41,269 bases of DNA. Source: an uncultured Dorea sp. (lineage in GTDB: Bacteria > Bacillota > Clostridia > Lachnospirales > Lachnospiraceae). Position numbers and translations under genes: made by a program. Location: the NCBI GenBank assembly GCA_910589275.1, contig CAJUTH010000033.1:1-41269 (forward strand), given 5' to 3'. Positions 15,803 to 24,229 of the stretch are shown here, piece after piece. The notes beneath the pieces were generated by a model, which had not been told where the DNA came from, made no database searches, and worked only from the letters and a program-made list of their open reading frames with translations. Position 1 is the stretch's first letter. Each line of letters starts with the position of its first letter.

Positions 15803-16816
15803 TTACGCTAATTCAGAGAAGTATTTGATTGTTCTTACCATCTGGCTTGTGTAAGAATTCTCATTGTCATACCATGAAACAACCTGAACCTCTGTAGTAT
15901 TGTCGTCGATTGGCAATACCATTGTCTGGGTAGCGTCAAATAATGAGCCGAATCTCATACCGATTACATCGCTGGAAACGATCTCGTCTGTGTTGTATCC
16001 GAAAGACTCTGTAGCCGCTGCCTTCATAGCTGCGTTAACTTCATCAACAGTTACAGCCTTGTCAACAACTGCTGTAAGGATTGTGGTAGATCCTGTAGGA
16101 GTCGGAACACGCTGTGCTGCGCCGATGAGCTTGCCGTTCAGTTCTGGGATAACAAGGCCGATAGCCTTAGCAGCGCCTGTGCTGTTTGGAACGATATTGA
16201 TCGCTGCTGCACGGGATCTTCTTAAGTCACCCTTTCTCTGCGGTCCGTCAAGAGTCATCTGATCGCCTGTGTAAGCGTGGATTGTCTGCATAATACCGGA
16301 CTTAATCGGTGCAAGGTCGTTCAATGCCTTAGCCATAGGTGCCAGACAGTTTGTTGTACAAGAAGCTGCAGAGATGACGGTATCTTCCGGCTTCAGTGAT
16401 GTATGGTTAACATTGTAAACGATTGTAGGAAGGTCGCTTCCTGCCGGTGCAGAAATAACAACTTTTCTAGCTCCTGCCTTAACGTGAGCGGATGCTTTCT
16501 CTTTTGATGTGTAGAAGCCTGTACACTCCAAAACTACGTCTACACCGATCTCACCCCATGGAAGCTCCTCTGCGTTAGCCTTTGCATAGATCTTAATCTC
16601 TTTTCCATCAACAACGATAGAATCCTCTGTAGCTTCAACTTTGTCTGCCAGAGCGTATTTGCCCTGTGAAGAATCATACTTTAACAGGTGAGCAAGCATC
16701 TTTGGAGATGTCAGGTCATTGATTGCAACTACCTCATATCCCTCTGCTCCAAACATCTGTCTGAATGCGAGACGTCCAATACGTCCGAATCCATTAATCG
16801 CTACTTTTACTGCCAT
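15803..16816 (-). CDS. gapA: NAD-dependent glyceraldehyde-3-phosphate dehydrogenase
   Basis: 337 residues. The catalytic cysteine is C153 in SAASCTTNCLAP and the general base is H180. The Rossmann motif is INGFGRIGR (8-16), and D34 after the second strand favours NAD over NADP. It catalyses the oxidative phosphorylation step of glycolysis. ATG at 16816 behind AGGAGG. It heads the gapA-pgk-tpiA cluster with its own strong promoter and a leader hairpin. No CggR-type repressor gene is adjacent. Confidence 0.98.
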   Translation of the reverse strand: MAVKVAINGFGRIGRLAFRQMFGAEGYEVVAINDLTSPKMLAHLLKYDSSQGKYALADKVEATEDSIVVDGKEIKIYAKANAEELPWGEIGVDVVLECTGFYTSKEKASAHVKAGARKVVISAPAGSDLPTIVYNVNHTSLKPEDTVISAASCTTNCLAPMAKALNDLAPIKSGIMQTIHAYTGDQMTLDGPQRKGDLRRSRAAAINIVPNSTGAAKAIGLVIPELNGKLIGAAQRVPTPTGSTTILTAVVDKAVTVDEVNAAMKAAATESFGYNTDEIVSSDVIGMRFGSLFDATQTMVLPIDDNTTEVQVVSWYDNENSYTSQMVRTIKYFSELA

Positions 16817-16867
16817 GATTAATTCCTCCTAAATGATTATTAACTGCTTTTCACAGCCACGTATTTT

Positions 16868-16901
16868 ATGATTCTTTAGCGCTTCTTTGTTAAAGAATCA
16901 T
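16868..16901 (-). promoter_or_regulatory. Leader hairpin in the gapA 5' UTR
   Basis: ATGATTCTTTA (16868-16878) and TAAAGAATCAT (16891-16901) are perfect 11-bp inverted complements with a 12-base loop, immediately downstream of the expected start of transcription. It could be an mRNA-stabilising stem or a repressor operator. No T run follows, so it is not a terminator. Confidence 0.6.
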
Positions 16902-16913
16902 CAACCGAGTATT

Positions 16914-16942
16914 ATTTTACTAAATCTTGTACAAAAATTCAA
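16914..16942 (-). promoter_or_regulatory. Promoter of gapA
   Basis: TTGAAT (16937-16942) and TAAAAT (16914-16919) are separated by 17 bases on the minus strand. It lies about 100 bases upstream of the gapA start. Confidence 0.7.
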
Positions 16943-16995
16943 GCCTCTTTTGTATTTTTATGGCAGGAAAGGCTAATTTTGTTATGATGCACAAC

Positions 16996-18240
16996 CTATA
17001 CGCTTCCCTTTCGGCAGTATGTATAGGCTGCTAAGAAAATGAACAGCGGGATCTCCACCGCCCGGATCAAAAGGAGCATGTCTACGTTCCACACTGAGGC
17101 CTGCCCCACATGCAGGAAATGATAGTCGATCAGCGAGTACAGCAGGCAGTTGGACATCCCGATCCCGCCGGAGGGCAGAAAACACCCCAGCCATGTCCCG
17201 GCCGCGCCCGGAAGAGCCGCTTCTGCCACCACCGGAAGAATCACAAAAAACAGGCCCGCCGCCAAAGCGCTTACGTTATTTTTCATCCTTGCGGACAAAA
17301 ATAGGGTAAAGCTGATGCCGGACAGAAGGATCAGAAAGCTCCCCGCCAGATTCGCCCACTGAAGCTGCCCCACATCGTAAGCCGGAAGGCTGGTGGCTGA
17401 GTACAGGATCTGTATGGAGGTCTTCGTCCCCTCCCAGCCAAACAGGCTGTTGGTAATCAGGATAAACAGCACGCCGCACAGCACAAACGCCGTTCCGGTG
17501 ATCAAAAGGGCAGACAGGATCTTTGTGGCGGCCAGCCTAAGCCTCCCATGTCTGGTACAGCGCAGGATATCGTCCGCTCCGGTCTGATACTCTGCCGAAA
17601 ATACCGGGGCCGCGATGACCACACAGAAGATCGTAACGGCAAAGATCAGAAGCACTTGGTAATCCATAGAATTTGAGTTTGCACCGTAGTAATAGGTATA
17701 GGGACGCTCCACCTTTTCAAATTTCTCCAGCGCCAGTTTCTCTGCAGAAGGGTAATCCTTCTGCTCCATTTCCATGATTGAGGACAACCTCTCTGTCATC
17801 TTTTCGTAATACTGTTCTGCATCTTCCGGCCGGATTTCCAGCGTCTGGGGCGCAATCCCGGTTCCCGGATCGGCGCATACCTCCCGGATTCCATGCATAT
17901 ATGGCTCTGACAGAGCCAGTTCCTCATAGTATAGCTTCGATGGAATATTTTCTCCGTACTCCGAATCATATACCGGATAGATTTCCAGACGCTTCTCTAC
18001 GGCCTCTCTTAGCTTCTCTGCCGTCACCTCTCCGTATATGGTGTCATTGTACTGCCGGTAATGCCTGACTGCACGGAGTCCTTCAAGCACCGTTTCCTTC
18101 CCATCCTCCTCTATAACAGCCCCTTCATAAGTCACCGGTATATATGCCATAAACGCCGTCAGCGCCAAACTTGCGCTAAGCAATAGCCATGTCATCCTTG
18201 TTCTCAATACACGTTTGATTTCCAATAGAAAAAGTCTCAT
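16996..18240 (-). CDS. ABC-2-type transporter permease
   Basis: 414 residues from the ATG at 18240, which overlaps the ATPase stop as ATGA. One N-terminal helix (about 15-35), a long extracytoplasmic segment (about 37-185), then about five helices to the C-terminus. This is the layout of ABC-2 exporters with a large outer loop between helices one and two. It pairs with the ATPase directly upstream. The cargo is unknown; similar cassettes led by an ECF sigma factor occur in Lachnospiraceae and are thought to respond to envelope stress or peptides. Confidence 0.8.
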   Translation of the reverse strand: MRLFLLEIKRVLRTRMTWLLLSASLALTAFMAYIPVTYEGAVIEEDGKETVLEGLRAVRHYRQYNDTIYGEVTAEKLREAVEKRLEIYPVYDSEYGENIPSKLYYEELALSEPYMHGIREVCADPGTGIAPQTLEIRPEDAEQYYEKMTERLSSIMEMEQKDYPSAEKLALEKFEKVERPYTYYYGANSNSMDYQVLLIFAVTIFCVVIAAPVFSAEYQTGADDILRCTRHGRLRLAATKILSALLITGTAFVLCGVLFILITNSLFGWEGTKTSIQILYSATSLPAYDVGQLQWANLAGSFLILLSGISFTLFLSARMKNNVSALAAGLFFVILPVVAEAALPGAAGTWLGCFLPSGGIGMSNCLLYSLIDYHFLHVGQASVWNVDMLLLIRAVEIPLFIFLAAYTYCRKGSV

Positions 18241-19121
18241 CTTGCCACCCCGCTTTCCTGAGGAAACAGCCACAGATAAAGATCCTCCAGCCGCGGCTTT
18301 ACTCTCCTAGAACCCTCCGTTATTTTTTCTTCCGCCAGATACCGAAGCGCCACGGTTCCGTCCGGTTCATTTCTTAAGCTCACCACCTGGGCTTCCCGCT
18401 CCCATCTTGCGGCTTCCCCAGCAGGAACCCGGCAGGACCATACCTTTCCAGACACATGTTTTACCAGTTCCTCCGTCGTTCCGGTCTGAATAATCTTCCC
18501 GCTTTTCATAACCGCATTCTGGGTAGCAATGTATTCCACATCCGAAACAATATGGGTAGATATTACCACAATCCGGTCATGGGCAAATTCCGATAACAGG
18601 TTCCGAAACCGCACCCGTTCCCCCGGATCCAGCCCGCTGGTCGGCTCATCCAAAATCAATATCTCCGGGTCGTTTAGGAGCGCCTGCGCAATGCCCACGC
18701 GCCGCTTCATCCCGCCGGATAATTTCACGATCCGTTTCCGCCTCACATCCCCAAGGGAAAGCTGCTCTAACAGCTCCCCTATCTTTTTCTTTGTTTGTAT
18801 TTTGGGCAGGCCTTTCAAAGCGGCCACGTATTCCAGATAATCCTTAACGGTAAATTCCGGATAAAAGCCAAATTCCTGCGGCAGATAGCCGAAAATATCC
18901 CGGTAAGTTTCTTTCAGCGATGTAATAGGAATCCCATCGTATACGATCTTACCGGAAGTCGGGCTCATGATCCCGGCAATCATTTTCATCAGCGTAGTCT
19001 TCCCCGCCCCATTGGCGCCAAGAAGCCCCCACACCCCCGGCGTAATCTCAAGAGACACATCATCCACCGCCAGCTTATCCTTATATTGCTTTGTAATGTG
19101 TTCGATTCTAAGTTCCATCAT
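18237..19121 (-). CDS. ABC-2-type exporter ATP-binding protein
   Basis: 294 residues from the first of two adjacent ATG codons (19121; 19118 is equally possible), six bases after AGGAGG. Walker A is GANGAGKT (35-42), followed by the LSGGMKRRVGIAQAL signature and ILILDEPTSGLDP Walker B, a combination typical of the drug/lantibiotic exporter branch. The C-terminal 70 residues are an accessory domain, as in bacitracin- or lantibiotic-type exporters. It couples to the permease that overlaps its stop codon. Confidence 0.92.
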   Translation of the reverse strand: MMELRIEHITKQYKDKLAVDDVSLEITPGVWGLLGANGAGKTTLMKMIAGIMSPTSGKIVYDGIPITSLKETYRDIFGYLPQEFGFYPEFTVKDYLEYVAALKGLPKIQTKKKIGELLEQLSLGDVRRKRIVKLSGGMKRRVGIAQALLNDPEILILDEPTSGLDPGERVRFRNLLSEFAHDRIVVISTHIVSDVEYIATQNAVMKSGKIIQTGTTEELVKHVSGKVWSCRVPAGEAARWEREAQVVSLRNEPDGTVALRYLAEEKITEGSRRVKPRLEDLYLWLFPQESGVAR

Positions 19122-19134
19122 CCGTTTCCTCCTA

Positions 19135-19899
19135 TTAGGCATATGTGATTTCTTCCCGCTGCTTCCCGATCAGGACGCCTTGGCAAAGATAGTATCCAAA
19201 TAAAATCATGCTACCCGGAACAAGCCATGTCTGCAGCTCCCCATTAAAAAACTGCGGCTGAAACCGAAGCAGAACCGTCAGCAGTACAATCAGCAGGAGT
19301 CCGTATATCAGAAAATACCGGCATGCCCGCCCGGCCTTAGCGGTTCTGAGCAGATACAGCATACCATTGCCGCACAGCCCCAAGAAAAATAACATGTAGG
19401 CCGCGCCGCTTCCAAACCCAAAGGCCAGATACGCAGCCGTTACGACTGAAATCCCTGCGATCACCGCCAGCTCTCCCACAAATAATATCAGTATTCTGGA
19501 TAAAATCAGCCCTTTAAGGGAAAAATAGGAAGCCGCTTCTATTTCTATCATCCGGTAATAGCTGGACCGGTAAATAAATACAATCCAGAACATCGAAATG
19601 CCTACCGTCAGACAGCTTAGAGAAAATGCTACTTTTACCGGCGTAATCACATGCAGTTTTGCATACTGTATGATAAGAAAGATTGGCGCGGCTGCAATCA
19701 TCATCTCGAACACCCACATTTTCCAGCCCGCAACCCTAAGCTGTAACAGCAGCAGCTCCATAAATCCGGTTCTTTTTCTGGGAACCTGCGTATTCCACTG
19801 CATTCTGGCAAGAAGGACCATCCTGTCTACCGCCTGTTCTGATACCGGCTCTTCTTCTATAAGCGCTCTTCTAATCCTATTTCCCATATCCTTTTCCAT
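19135..19899 (-). CDS. Polytopic membrane protein, possible anti-sigma partner or exporter subunit
   Basis: 254 residues. A charged cytoplasmic N-terminus (about 1-45, with RIRRALIEEEPVSEQAVDRM) is followed by about six membrane helices. I do not recognise a named family. It lies 59 bases after the ECF sigma gene and 13 bases before the ABC ATPase gene. That position and the N-terminal cytoplasmic segment suggest either a membrane anti-sigma factor or a second permease subunit. No zinc-binding HxxxCxxC anti-sigma motif is present. ATG at 19899 after GGAGG. Confidence 0.7.
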   Translation of the reverse strand: MEKDMGNRIRRALIEEEPVSEQAVDRMVLLARMQWNTQVPRKRTGFMELLLLQLRVAGWKMWVFEMMIAAAPIFLIIQYAKLHVITPVKVAFSLSCLTVGISMFWIVFIYRSSYYRMIEIEAASYFSLKGLILSRILILFVGELAVIAGISVVTAAYLAFGFGSGAAYMLFFLGLCGNGMLYLLRTAKAGRACRYFLIYGLLLIVLLTVLLRFQPQFFNGELQTWLVPGSMILFGYYLCQGVLIGKQREEITYA

Positions 19900-19958
19900 C
19901 TGAACTCCCTCCTTTCATCTGTACGCTGACACGCCTGTATTTGGTAAACTTACGCATA

Positions 19959-20477
19959 TCAGCGTTCCATCTGAGCTTTTATTTCCTTCAGCGCGGCCTT
20001 AAGCTTCGACTGTACCGTACGCATAGGCATTCCCATAATATCGGCAATCTCCCTGAGTTTTAGATCCTGTCCGAACCGCAGTATTACAATTTTCTGCGTG
20101 GACGGCTCTAATTTTCTGACCAGCTCCCTAATGTAAATTTGTTCTGCCGCCTCTTGAAACCCCGGCTCTGCATACATGATTTCCGTATTCATCTCCTCTA
20201 ACGGCACATAATCCTGCCCTTTGCTCCTGTACAGGTCAATGCAGGTATTACCCGCAATCTTATACAGAAAACTCCGAAGCTTCCCGGAAAATCCACATCT
20301 GCCAAAATATTTTATTGCTTTTAGAAAAGTCTCCTGAGCCGCGTCTTCCGCCAGATATACATCCGGTGCATGCCACTTACAATACCTCAGTATTTCCGGA
20401 TAATACATACGCACCAGCTCGTCCATGGCAGAAGCATCTAAAGCCCGCAGTCTTTTTAACAGTATCTCTTCGCGCAT
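19959..20477 (-). CDS. ECF-family RNA polymerase sigma factor
   Basis: 172 residues. Region 2 (about 14-88) includes YYPEILRYC, the AEDAAQETFLKA motif and SFLYKIAGNTCIDLYR. Region 4 (about 115-168) has LREIADIMGMPMRTVQSKLKAALKEI, the -35-recognition helix-turn-helix. No region 3, as usual for the family. It leads a four-gene unit with a membrane protein and an ABC-2 exporter, so it likely controls that exporter. A 7-bp hairpin (20493-20510) sits directly before its AAGGAG ribosome site. Confidence 0.93.
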   Translation of the reverse strand: MREEILLKRLRALDASAMDELVRMYYPEILRYCKWHAPDVYLAEDAAQETFLKAIKYFGRCGFSGKLRSFLYKIAGNTCIDLYRSKGQDYVPLEEMNTEIMYAEPGFQEAAEQIYIRELVRKLEPSTQKIVILRFGQDLKLREIADIMGMPMRTVQSKLKAALKEIKAQMER

Positions 20478-20492
20478 TAAGATCTTCTCCTT

Positions 20493-20510
20493 ATAAGGGC
20501 GTCCCCTTAT
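20493..20510 (-). promoter_or_regulatory. Short stem-loop next to the sigma-factor ribosome site
   Basis: ATAAGGG (20493-20499) and CCCTTAT (20504-20510) form a 7-bp stem with a 4-base loop, abutting the AAGGAG of the ECF sigma gene (20487-20492). It could affect ribosome access. A TATAAT-like -10 lies just upstream, but no good -35 was found. Confidence 0.4.
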
Positions 20511-20552
20511 GTATTATAACGGCTGAGGTATAGGAAAAGGATTAACAAACAT

Positions 20553-20584
20553 AAAAAAAGTCTGCGCTTTTTTGCACAAACTTT
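20553..20584 (-). terminator. Terminator of the Rrf2-nifS-nifU-mnmA-PHP operon
   Basis: Arms 20557-20567 and 20574-20584 form an 11-bp stem with two G-U pairs and a six-base loop. A run of T follows in the minus direction. It lies just after the PHP-phosphatase gene. Confidence 0.88.
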
Positions 20585-20603
20585 TTTGATCAGTCATTTT
20601 TCA

Positions 20604-21407
20604 TTATGAAAGCTTGATAAATTCCGGTTTTCTTTTCCTGAACTCCGTGTAATACCGAAAGCCATTTTCCTTTAAAAGTCCGTCAACCAGATGGAAATCA
20701 TACGCTATATGCTCCGGAATATGCCCGTCTGCTCCTACGGTTATGATTTCTCCGCCAAGTTCCCGGTATCGCTTCAATATCTTTTCGTGAGGATGGGCAA
20801 ATCCTATTCCATATTTTAATCCAGATGTATTCAGCTCAATTCCTTTTCCGTCGGAAATAATCTGTTTCAATATCTCATCAATCACATCCATATAGTCGTC
20901 GCAGAAATAGCTTTTTACACCTTGATTGCTGTAACGCACCATATAATCCATGTGCCCAAGAACATCATAAGATTTAATCTTTTGTACATCCTCAAGTATT
21001 TCCTCAAAATGGATCCGGTATGCCTCCCTGTCTGTATGGTCTTTATAAATCTTCTTTGTGGCAGCGTCATGTCCCCGCACGGAATGAGCCGAACCAATCA
21101 CAAAATCCAGCGGATATTTCTCTGTAAAGCCTTTGTAAAACTCTCCCAAATGAGGCTGAAGCCCGATCTCTGCACCAATTCTAATATCAATCCTATCTTT
21201 GTACCGTTCCCTTAAAAGGGGCATTTCTTTAAAATAACGCTCTTCGTCAAAAACATCCTCCTGCCCCCAGTCAAAATTGTCTTTATCATAGTGGTCCGTA
21301 AAACAAATGACCTCAAGACCCTTTGCAATCGCCGCTTCAACCATGTCCTCCGGCCTTGCCTCAGAGTCGCTGGAAAAATAAGAATGCATATGAACATCCG
21401 CTCTCAT
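20604..21407 (-). CDS. PHP-domain phosphatase, HisJ-like histidinol-phosphatase family
   Basis: 267 residues with the full set of PHP metal ligands: H6 and H8 (DVHMHS), D38-H39 (FTDH), E80 (GAEIG), H108 (GSAHS), H152 and D154 (GHMD), and D227 and H229 (GADGH). Close relatives are the monofunctional histidinol-phosphatases of Firmicutes. No histidine genes are nearby. The start overlaps the mnmA stop by four bases (ATGA), so the two are translationally coupled. The physiological substrate may differ from histidinol phosphate. ATG at 21407 after GGGAGG. Confidence 0.8.
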   Translation of the reverse strand: MRADVHMHSYFSSDSEARPEDMVEAAIAKGLEVICFTDHYDKDNFDWGQEDVFDEERYFKEMPLLRERYKDRIDIRIGAEIGLQPHLGEFYKGFTEKYPLDFVIGSAHSVRGHDAATKKIYKDHTDREAYRIHFEEILEDVQKIKSYDVLGHMDYMVRYSNQGVKSYFCDDYMDVIDEILKQIISDGKGIELNTSGLKYGIGFAHPHEKILKRYRELGGEIITVGADGHIPEHIAYDFHLVDGLLKENGFRYYTEFRKRKPEFIKLS

Positions 21408-22495
21408 GATCTGTTCCCTCCCATAATCGTTCCGCCGCCAAGCACGTATTCCCCGTCATAAAGGACAACTGCCTGCCCCGGAGCCGCTCCCAAAACGGGC
21501 TCCTCAAAGGTGCAGCACATCTCATCCGCTCCGGTCTTTTCGGCTATGCACCATGCGCCTTTATGATTATACCGGATTTTTGCCCACACACGCTTCGGTT
21601 CCGCGAGATCCTCCTCCGACATGAAATTTAACCTATCTGCCTTCACCTGCCGGACCAGAGCCTGGTTACGGCTTCCGACCACAATCTCGTTGGACTCAGG
21701 GCGGATCTCTATGACAAACAAAGGATACCCCAGTGCAATTCCCAAACCCTTTCTCTGCCCTACCGTATAATGGATAATTCCTTTATGCCTTCCCACCACG
21801 GTTCCGTCCACAGTAACAAAATTCCCTTCCGGGAACCGGATGCTGCGTTCCTTCTCTATAAAAGAGGCATAATCTCCGTCCGGCACAAAACAAATATCCT
21901 GGCTGTCCGGTTTATCCGCCACCGGAAGCTTTAGCCGTTCTGCAATCCTGCGTATTTCCGCCTTCTCATACATACCTGCGGGCATTAACGTTTTTGCAAG
22001 CTGCTCTTGGGTCAGATTATACAGGGCATAGGTCTGATCTTTCTTTCCCGAAACGCACATCCTTAAGGAATATCTGCCATTTGGAAGCTTTTCAATACGC
22101 GCATAATGGCCGGTCGCAATATAATCGGCTCCGATTGACAGGCTTCTCTTAAGAAGCGACTCCCACTTCACATACCGGTTACAGGCAATACAAGGGTTCG
22201 GCGTCCTCCCCTTTATGTATTCATCGGCAAAATAATCAATCACCGATTTCTGGAATTCTCTTTTAAAATTCATCACATAGTAAGGAATGTCCAGTTTTGC
22301 GGCGACTCTTCTGGCATCCTCCACAGCATCCAAGCCGCAGCATCCGCCGTTCTCCTGCTGAACCTTAAGTTCCTGATCCTGCCAGATCTGCATAGTCACT
22401 CCGATCACGTCATAACCCTGCTCCTTTAGAAGATAAGCCGCCACAGAAGAATCCACTCCTCCGGACATTCCTACTATAACCTTTTTTCCACTCAT
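21404..22495 (-). CDS. mnmA: tRNA 2-thiouridine synthase MnmA
   Basis: 363 residues from the ATG at 22495; a TTG two codons upstream (22501) has better spacing to GAGG and may be the true start. The PP-loop SGGVDS (11-16) adenylates U34 of tRNA. The two catalytic cysteines are C102 (NPCIACN) and C202 (DSQDICFV), matching the known enzyme. It takes persulfide sulfur from the NifS/IscS desulfurase encoded two genes upstream, directly or by carriers, to make s2U34 in Lys, Glu and Gln tRNAs. It lies 18 bases after nifU. Confidence 0.95.
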   Translation of the reverse strand: MSGKKVIVGMSGGVDSSVAAYLLKEQGYDVIGVTMQIWQDQELKVQQENGGCCGLDAVEDARRVAAKLDIPYYVMNFKREFQKSVIDYFADEYIKGRTPNPCIACNRYVKWESLLKRSLSIGADYIATGHYARIEKLPNGRYSLRMCVSGKKDQTYALYNLTQEQLAKTLMPAGMYEKAEIRRIAERLKLPVADKPDSQDICFVPDGDYASFIEKERSIRFPEGNFVTVDGTVVGRHKGIIHYTVGQRKGLGIALGYPLFVIEIRPESNEIVVGSRNQALVRQVKADRLNFMSEEDLAEPKRVWAKIRYNHKGAWCIAEKTGADEMCCTFEEPVLGAAPGQAVVLYDGEYVLGGGTIMGGNRS

Positions 22496-22513
22496 GGACA
22501 AACAAAACCTCTT

Positions 22514-22957
22514 TTAATATTCCTCTTCTTCCTCTTCCTCGCCTTCGTGAATATCGGACTTCGGTTTGGATAATCCCTCAATCTTAATATCATGCTTCTC
22601 GGCATAATCCCAAAGCGCTGCATGGATTGCTTCCTCTGCAAGAAGCGAACAGTGTACCTTTACCGGCGGAAGCCCGTCAAGAGCCTCCATCACGGCTTTG
22701 TTCGTAACCGCCATCGCCTCCTGAATATTCTTTCCTTTTACCAGCTCTGTAGCCATGCTGCTGGTAGCGACTGCCGCACCGCATCCGAAGGTCTTGAATT
22801 TCACATCCCGGATAATCTGATTCTCATCAATATCCAGATAAATCCTCATAATATCTCCGCATTTTGCATTGCCGACAGTGCCTACTCCGCTGGCATCCTC
22901 GATCTCTCCCATATTTCTGGGATGCTGAAAATGATCCATTACTTTTTCTGTATACAT
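22514..22957 (-). CDS. nifU: NifU/IscU-type Fe-S cluster scaffold
   Basis: 147 residues. The three cluster-ligating cysteines are C33 (GNAKCGD, with D35), C59 (TFGCGAA) and C103 (VHCSLLAEEA). It builds [2Fe-2S] and [4Fe-4S] clusters from the sulfur delivered by the upstream cysteine desulfurase. The C-terminus is an unusual run of glutamates (residues 138-146). It is the short N-terminal-domain form, without the ferredoxin and Nfu domains of nitrogenase NifU. ATG at 22957 after GGAGG. Confidence 0.95.
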   Translation of the reverse strand: MYTEKVMDHFQHPRNMGEIEDASGVGTVGNAKCGDIMRIYLDIDENQIIRDVKFKTFGCGAAVATSSMATELVKGKNIQEAMAVTNKAVMEALDGLPPVKVHCSLLAEEAIHAALWDYAEKHDIKIEGLSKPKSDIHEGEEEEEEEY

Positions 22958-22992
22958 CGTTTATTTCCTCCAATTTTCTTTTCATTCTTTTA

Positions 22993-23047
22993 TCTGATAA
23001 GCCGTTATGCTTTCTTTTCTGATAAAACGTTATGCTTTCTTTTCTGA
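22993..23047. repeat. 25-bp tandem duplication of the nifS 3' end
   Basis: Units 22993-23017 and 23018-23042 differ at two positions, and a third partial copy continues into nifS. The duplicated stretch includes the last codons and stop codon of nifS (SEKKA-stop), so a second copy of the tail lies in the nifS-nifU gap. It looks like slipped-strand duplication. Confidence 0.75.
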
Positions 23048-24217
23048 TTTCTGAAAGTCCTCGTACAACGGTGACATTGACCGGAGGTCGGACACGATTT
23101 CTTTCAGGCTGTCCACAACATAATCAATATCTTCTTTTGTAATCTCCTCATTCAGCGTAAGACGCAGCGACCCATGGGCAATCTCATGAGGCAGCCCGAT
23201 TGCCAGAAGAACATGGGAAGGATCAAGCGACCCGGAGGTACATGCGGAACCGCTGGATCCGCAGATTCCTTTCATATCCAGCTTAATCAAAAGGGATTCT
23301 CCTTCTATAAAACGGAAACTGAAATTCGCGTTATTCGGAAGCCTCATTTCTTTGTGTCCGTTTAATTTCGTATAGGGAATCTCATTTATCACACGGCTGA
23401 TCAGATAATCCCTCAGCTCGGTTTCCTTTGCCGTACGCTCCTCCATTGTCCGTACTGCGCGTGATACTGCCGCGCCAAGCCCTACAATCCCCGGAACATT
23501 CTCGGTACCCGCCCGGCGCTTTCTCTCCTGTGCCCCGCCGTGTACAAAGGACCGTATCTTCACACCCTTCCGGATATAAAGAAAACCGATTCCCTTCGGT
23601 CCATTCAGCTTATGGCCGCTGGCGCTGAGCATGTCTATCTGACACTCGTCCACATTGATCGGGACTTGGCCGAATGCCTGTACCGCGTCGGTGTGGAACA
23701 GGATGCCGTGTTCATGGGCAATTTCCCCAATCTCCTTAATCGGCTGGATGGTTCCGATCTCATTATTTGCAAACATCACAGAAATCAGAATCGTCGTCGG
23801 GCGAATGGCTGCTTTCAGATCCTCAAGTTTTACTACGCCGTTCTCATCCACATCCAGATAAGTCACTTCAAAGCCCTGCTTTTCAAGATACTCTCCGGTA
23901 TGAAGAATCGCATGGTGCTCAATCTTCGTCGTAATGATATGCCTTCCCTTATCTTTATATGCATCCGCCGTCGCTTTCAGCGCCCAGTTATCCGACTCAG
24001 AACCCCCGGCGGTAAAATAAATCTCATTGGACTTTGCGCCCAGCGCATCCGCTATCGTTTCCCGCTGTTTTGTAATAACATCTTTATTTCCTGAAGCAAA
24101 ACTATACACGCTGGAAGGATTACCGAATTTTTCAGTAAAATACGGAAGCATTGCCTCCACAACCTCCGGCGCAGTCTTAGTCGTCGCCGCATTATCCAAA
24201 TAAATAAATTTCTCCAT
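23030..24217 (-). CDS. nifS: Cysteine desulfurase, NifS/IscS type
   Basis: 395 residues. The pyridoxal-phosphate lysine is K203 in SASGHKLNGPKG, and the active-site cysteine that carries the persulfide is C326 in GSSGSACTSGSLDPSHVL. H101 (IEHHA) and D177 (HTDAVQ) stack and hold the cofactor. It supplies sulfur to NifU and MnmA, encoded immediately downstream. ATG at 24217 after AGGAGG, 12 bases after the Rrf2 regulator stop. Confidence 0.96.
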   Translation of the reverse strand: MEKFIYLDNAATTKTAPEVVEAMLPYFTEKFGNPSSVYSFASGNKDVITKQRETIADALGAKSNEIYFTAGGSESDNWALKATADAYKDKGRHIITTKIEHHAILHTGEYLEKQGFEVTYLDVDENGVVKLEDLKAAIRPTTILISVMFANNEIGTIQPIKEIGEIAHEHGILFHTDAVQAFGQVPINVDECQIDMLSASGHKLNGPKGIGFLYIRKGVKIRSFVHGGAQERKRRAGTENVPGIVGLGAAVSRAVRTMEERTAKETELRDYLISRVINEIPYTKLNGHKEMRLPNNANFSFRFIEGESLLIKLDMKGICGSSGSACTSGSLDPSHVLLAIGLPHEIAHGSLRLTLNEEITKEDIDYVVDSLKEIVSDLRSMSPLYEDFQKSEKKA

Positions 24218-24229
24218 CTTCTGGTCCTC

